Assembly: GCA_937951895.1 (NCBI GenBank)
Contig: CALFER010000102.1
Coordinates: 124,001 to 188,000 of the forward strand
Reading direction: 5' to 3'
Length of the DNA: 64,000 bases
Source: an uncultured bacterium
GTDB lineage: Bacteria; CSSED10-310; CALFER01
Every line of letters starts with the position of its first letter. The stretch's first letter is position 1. Below are positions 60,513 through 64,000 of this stretch, in pieces. The position numbers were made by a program, and so were the translations under genes. The notes beneath the pieces are model-generated. The model was given only the letters and a program-made list of their open reading frames with translations. It searched no databases and was not told where the DNA came from.

Positions 60513-61920
60513 AGAATTCCTCCTGCCCCTCCGGGAAATTGCCCGGACTCTCCGAACCCGGTGTCAGCCCGAACAACTTCAGTTTTCGATGAAGATTCGA
60601 TCGCTCGATTCCCAATAATTCCGCAGTCTGCGTGATATTCCATCTGTTTTCGTTGAGCCTCTGGAGAATAAAGTCACGTTCAAAAATTTCCTTGGCCGAT
60701 CTCAAATCCAAACTGCTATCAGAAACCGAGACGGATTTGGAGTCCCCGAGAGGAATTTTTTGAATTTCATGCCTCAGGTGATTCACATTGATCTGGCTGC
60801 TGTCGGTCATGATCACCAGACGCTCAACCTCATTGCGCAATTCGCGGATATTCCCCGGCCAACCATACAATCTGAGGCGCTGCATACATTCAGCCGTGAT
60901 TGTTTTCATCTGTTTGCCGTAGTCTCTGCAGTAGATTTCGAGATAGTGGCGGACGAGATCCGGGATATCGTCGGGATGTTCGCGAAGCGGCGGAAGATGA
61001 ATCGGAACGACATTCAATCGGTAATACAGATCTTCGCGAAATCGTCCCTTTTCGATTTCCGCGGGCAGCGCCTTATTGCTCGCGGCAATCACGCGGACGT
61101 CAACCTGTATGCTCCTCTGGCCTCCAACGCGTTCGATGCGGTTATCTTCGAGAGCGCGAAGCACCTTGGCCTGTGTCTTCAGGCTCATATCACCGATTTC
61201 ATCGAGAAACAGCGTGCCGGAATGCGCCAATTCGAATTTGCCCTTTTTTTGAAACAACGCGTGCGTGAATGCGCCCTTTTCATGCCCGAAAAGTTCGGAT
61301 TCAATCAAATCCTCGGGTATCGCCGCACAATTGACCTCGATGAAGGGATTCCTGGCACGCAAGGACGCCCCGTGAATCTCACGAGCGACCAGTTCCTTTC
61401 CGGTACCGCTTTCGCCGGATATCAGAACGCGACCGTTCGACGGACCTGCTGTCAGAATCAATCGACGGATTGAATCCATCGCGTGACTCTGTCCGACAAG
61501 CGACATCATCCGTTGCACCCGGTTCCGTAACTCACGGTTCTCACGCTCCAGAGCCTGCTGCTTCAGCGCTTGACGGACTTCCAAAACCAGTTTTGGCAGA
61601 GAAAGTGGTTTTTCGAGGAAATTGACGGCTCCAAGACGGATCGCCTTGACGGCAGTCTCGATCGAACCATGCCCCGAGATCATGATGACGCCGAGATCGG
61701 GATGGCTTGAGCGGATACGGTTCAAGGTTTCAATTCCATCCATTCCTTCAAGCCAGATGTCCAGCAGCACGAGATCCGGGGGATCTGCGGCAATCGATTC
61801 CAGTGCCGATTCTCCGGTTTCCGCCAACCTCACCTCAAAACCTTCATCTTCCAGAATGCCACAGATCGCCGTCAGTATGCTTTTTTCATCATCGACTACA
61901 AGAATTGTTCCGAAACTCAC
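60475..61920 (-). CDS. ntrX: NtrX-type sigma-54 response regulator with altered GAFTGA loop
   Basis: The 481-residue regulator has a receiver domain (1-120) with acidic pocket D10/D11, phospho-acceptor D54 in LVLLDIWLEGM and K104. An AAA+ domain (about 140-370) has Walker A GESGTGKE (169-176) and GTLFLDEIGDMS. A Fis helix-turn-helix follows (WNITQTAELLGIERSNLHRKL). The sigma-54 contact loop reads GAFTHA (216-221), with His220 in place of Gly. GTG 61920 overlaps the ntrY stop by four bases (GTGA). The C-terminus overlaps pyrR by 38 bases. Sigma-54 activation may be altered or lost; NtrX-like proteins can also act as repressors. Confidence 0.92.
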   Translation of the reverse strand: MSFGTILVVDDEKSILTAICGILEDEGFEVRLAETGESALESIAADPPDLVLLDIWLEGMDGIETLNRIRSSHPDLGVIMISGHGSIETAVKAIRLGAVNFLEKPLSLPKLVLEVRQALKQQALERENRELRNRVQRMMSLVGQSHAMDSIRRLILTAGPSNGRVLISGESGTGKELVAREIHGASLRARNPFIEVNCAAIPEDLIESELFGHEKGAFTHALFQKKGKFELAHSGTLFLDEIGDMSLKTQAKVLRALEDNRIERVGGQRSIQVDVRVIAASNKALPAEIEKGRFREDLYYRLNVVPIHLPPLREHPDDIPDLVRHYLEIYCRDYGKQMKTITAECMQRLRLYGWPGNIRELRNEVERLVIMTDSSQINVNHLRHEIQKIPLGDSKSVSVSDSSLDLRSAKEIFERDFILQRLNENRWNITQTAELLGIERSNLHRKLKLFGLTPGSESPGNFPEGQEEFYEKGNRTGNDSE

Positions 61921-64000
61921 GCCTGCTGCCCTCTTCCTTCCACAGGGATCTGGATGGGTAATTCCAAAACAAACATCGTCCCGACCGGATCATTGTCCAC
62001 AGCCCTGATGGTACCATCGTGATCCGAAACGATCCGGTTGACGATCGCGAGGCCCAATCCCGAACCGCGTTCCTTGGTCGAAAAATATGGGAGGAACAAC
62101 TTGTCGCGATCTCCCGGGGGAATGCCTCTCCCCGAATCGGCAACCGTCAGCCGGACCATCCGATAGGTCCGATCATGCTCGGTGCGAATAACGATCGACC
62201 CCTCACCCGACATGGCGTCGATCGCATTGTCGATCAGATTGATCATTGCACGTTTGATCTGCTCCGGGTCAACCATCATTTTCGGCAAGGATGCGTCGAG
62301 CTCCAGACGGAAGGAGATCCGGTCGTGAGAACCGGCGAAAAGCGCGATCGTCTGGGAGATGATGTCGTGAAGATTGGCGAGTCTCGGGTTCGGGTCCGGC
62401 ATCCGTGCGAACTGCGAAAACTCGTCCAGCAGCTTCCGGATGCTGTTGACCTCACCGATTATGCTCGTTATCGCATCTCGGAAAATCGACGGAAAATCCT
62501 GCGCATTTTCATCGAATTTGCGCTGAAGCCGCTGTGCATTCAACTGAATGGGTGTGAGCGGGTTCTTGATCTCATGCGCAAGATTCCTCGCAACCTCGCG
62601 CCAGGCCGCGATTCTCTGAATTCTCAGAAACTGGGAAAGATCATCGAGGACGATGACAAGACCGGAAAACGTCCCCTGACTGTCGATCAGCGAGGCAAAG
62701 CTCACGGAACAGACCTGGAGATGTTTCCCGAACTGAATCGAAATCTCCTTCTGGAATCCCCGGGATTTCTCGCTGAACGCCCGATCCACCCAGGTGACGA
62801 ACTCCCGAAGATGCGCTTCATGGAACACATCCGAATACGCTTTTCCGAGATAGTCGCGGCCGAGAATGCCCAGGAATCGGCGACCGGCTGTATTCAGTGA
62901 CGAAACCTCTCCGGTGCTCGTCAATGAAATGACACCTGCCGTCAGATTTTCAAGAAGGGTTTCCAGTTGGTTGCGCCGACTCTCGATCTCCAGGTTTGTC
63001 TTCCGTATCTGTTCGGTCGTCTGGTCGATCAGTCGCCTGTTTGTCTTGAGTTGATCGGTCATCTGGTTGAAGGATTCCACCAGTTCGGCAATCTCATCGT
63101 AAGCCAGAACGTCAAGTTTGAAGTCGAGATTTCCCCGGGCCACTTCATGAGTCGCCATTGCGAGATGTGAGATTGGGATGGAGATATGGCGCGCGAGATA
63201 CAAAGCGAGCCAGATGGCGGCGAAAAGAACGGTCAGAGCAATCAGCACAAAGACCGAGACATAGATGCCCTGACTGGGTCTGATCGCGCGTTTCTGCTGC
63301 TTGAAGAGATTGTAGTCGGACTGTATCGCCCGGAGTTTCTGGCTTAACACAGGCGGCACACCAATGTTGACGAAAACAATCAGAGAGTAAGGTTCTGCCG
63401 CAGTCGCATCGAAACGAAAACCCATCTGAAGAAAGTCTCTGTCGGTTCCGATCAGTGTTCGTGAAGAGGTGCGCTCCTCCATGGTGGAACTCAGAAGACC
63501 GGAGTGCGGATCGATGACCATTTCAGGCAAGGCGGGTTCTTCAATCGAGCGATAGAGTTCTTCGCTCCGTGCCTGATCGAAAACCTGAAAGAACAGCATA
63601 TCGAGATCCGGGAAGCGCTGAGGAATCAGTGTCGGGTCAAACCGCGACGCAGCATGTCCGGCTCCCTGACCCGCCGATCGTGCGTCGGCAGCAATCGACT
63701 CGGCGACACGCTTCATGGAATCCTCCATGCTGGTCAAGGTGAATCGCGCGACTTCCATTGAATTGCCGACGAGATCTTCCAGCCTGGGATTGAACCAGTC
63801 CTTGATGGAATCTGCGATCAGATTCGATCCGATAATGGCGAGAAAAACGGTCGGGACCATGGTGAGAATGACGAATCCCAGAATGAGCTTGACTCGGAAC
63901 CTGGAACTGCCATGCCGACTTCGGCTCTCCGCAAACAATTTGAACACATTCCTGAAAATCAGAAGGACCAACAGAAGGATGAGCGTCAGATTGAGACTGA
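61917..64000 (-). CDS. ntrY: NtrY-type membrane sensor histidine kinase, 5' end beyond window
   Basis: This is a sensor kinase of the NtrY type, partial at its N-terminus. The frame stays open to position 64000 with hydrophobic, NtrY-like residues (NLTLILLLVLLIFRN), so the true start lies outside. Visible parts are the membrane segments, a periplasmic domain of about 200 residues, a second membrane span, HAMP (ISHLAMATHEVARGNLDF), PAS (NLTAGVISLTSTGEV), a HisKA H-box (ARNLAHEIKNPLTPIQLNA) and HATPase (NLIDNAIDAM, DSGRGIPPGDRDKLF, GSGLGLAIV). It pairs with the adjacent ntrX by a four-base overlap. It is probably linked to nitrogen or redox signalling. Confidence 0.94.
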   Translation of the reverse strand, partial: SLNLTLILLLVLLIFRNVFKLFAESRSRHGSSRFRVKLILGFVILTMVPTVFLAIIGSNLIADSIKDWFNPRLEDLVGNSMEVARFTLTSMEDSMKRVAESIAADARSAGQGAGHAASRFDPTLIPQRFPDLDMLFFQVFDQARSEELYRSIEEPALPEMVIDPHSGLLSSTMEERTSSRTLIGTDRDFLQMGFRFDATAAEPYSLIVFVNIGVPPVLSQKLRAIQSDYNLFKQQKRAIRPSQGIYVSVFVLIALTVLFAAIWLALYLARHISIPISHLAMATHEVARGNLDFKLDVLAYDEIAELVESFNQMTDQLKTNRRLIDQTTEQIRKTNLEIESRRNQLETLLENLTAGVISLTSTGEVSSLNTAGRRFLGILGRDYLGKAYSDVFHEAHLREFVTWVDRAFSEKSRGFQKEISIQFGKHLQVCSVSFASLIDSQGTFSGLVIVLDDLSQFLRIQRIAAWREVARNLAHEIKNPLTPIQLNAQRLQRKFDENAQDFPSIFRDAITSIIGEVNSIRKLLDEFSQFARMPDPNPRLANLHDIISQTIALFAGSHDRISFRLELDASLPKMMVDPEQIKRAMINLIDNAIDAMSGEGSIVIRTEHDRTYRMVRLTVADSGRGIPPGDRDKLFLPYFSTKERGSGLGLAIVNRIVSDHDGTIRAVDNDPVGTMFVLELPIQIPVEGRGQQA

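Overview
The window looks like a chromosomal segment of an uncultivated, probably diderm bacterium with a mid-range GC content. Diderm character is suggested by lipoproteins, many signal peptides, a type IV pilus-like minor pilin cluster, an NtrY/NtrX-type two-component system and polysaccharide glycosyltransferases. The mix of RqcH, a membrane pyrophosphatase, QueH, sigma-54 activators and a helix-hairpin-helix/SSB pair does not point to one familiar genus. A candidate phylum or a deep delta-type lineage is possible, but I cannot place it from sequence alone. I saw no rRNA, tRNA, CRISPR array, insertion sequence or prophage. Genes are densely packed, often with TGATG, ATGA or GTGA start/stop overlaps.

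Region 1 (1-18530, minus strand) is a long co-directional cell-envelope block. In transcription order it holds a DUF2142-like membrane protein, a membrane pyrophosphatase carrying an extra lipoprotein/PKD module, a GT4 glycosyltransferase, a (p)ppGpp hydrolase-type RSH protein with an eroded synthetase site, SuhB, two very large paralogous polytopic membrane proteins (GT-C-like), RqcH and UDP-glucose dehydrogenase (cut by the window edge).

Region 2 (18758-34373) is mostly plus-strand housekeeping: an unknown protein, a methyltransferase (minus), TldD/TldE, QueH (minus), a DegT-type aminotransferase, a small exported protein (minus), RibF, RpiB-dCMP deaminase-NrdR, a large sigma-54 activator with a TPR/STAND-like front end overlapping a PP2C phosphatase gene, and PcrA helicase.

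Region 3 (34452-39987, minus) holds a short SSB and a ComEA-like protein behind a good sigma-54 promoter match, then TsaD/TsaE and the lipid cluster yceD-rpmF-plsX-fabD-acpP. The divergent fabG (40164) completes that cluster; fabH and fabF are absent.

Region 4 (40922-51178, plus) is the least conventional part. It holds a 999-residue protein with two tandem GlnD/GlnE-like nucleotidyltransferase modules and a small partner gene, followed by three exported proteins: an Asp-box beta-propeller, a helix-hairpin-helix protein sharing a novel C-terminal domain with its neighbour, and a lipoprotein with five Ig-like repeats and a lamin-tail domain. An adenosine-specific kinase homologue ends the run.

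Region 5 (51175-57175, minus) is a minor-pilin cluster in the classical FimT-PilV-PilW-PilX order. The PilW-like protein is fused through a Pro/Thr stalk to a beta-propeller head, where a separate PilY1 adhesin would be expected. Region 6 (57463-64000, minus) encodes NtrY-NtrX, then PyrR-PyrB-PyrC, and a small membrane protein.

The most interesting candidates are the duplicated nucleotidyltransferase, the pilin-propeller fusion, the PKD-pyrophosphatase fusion and the novel domain shared by the 44330 and 46179 genes.
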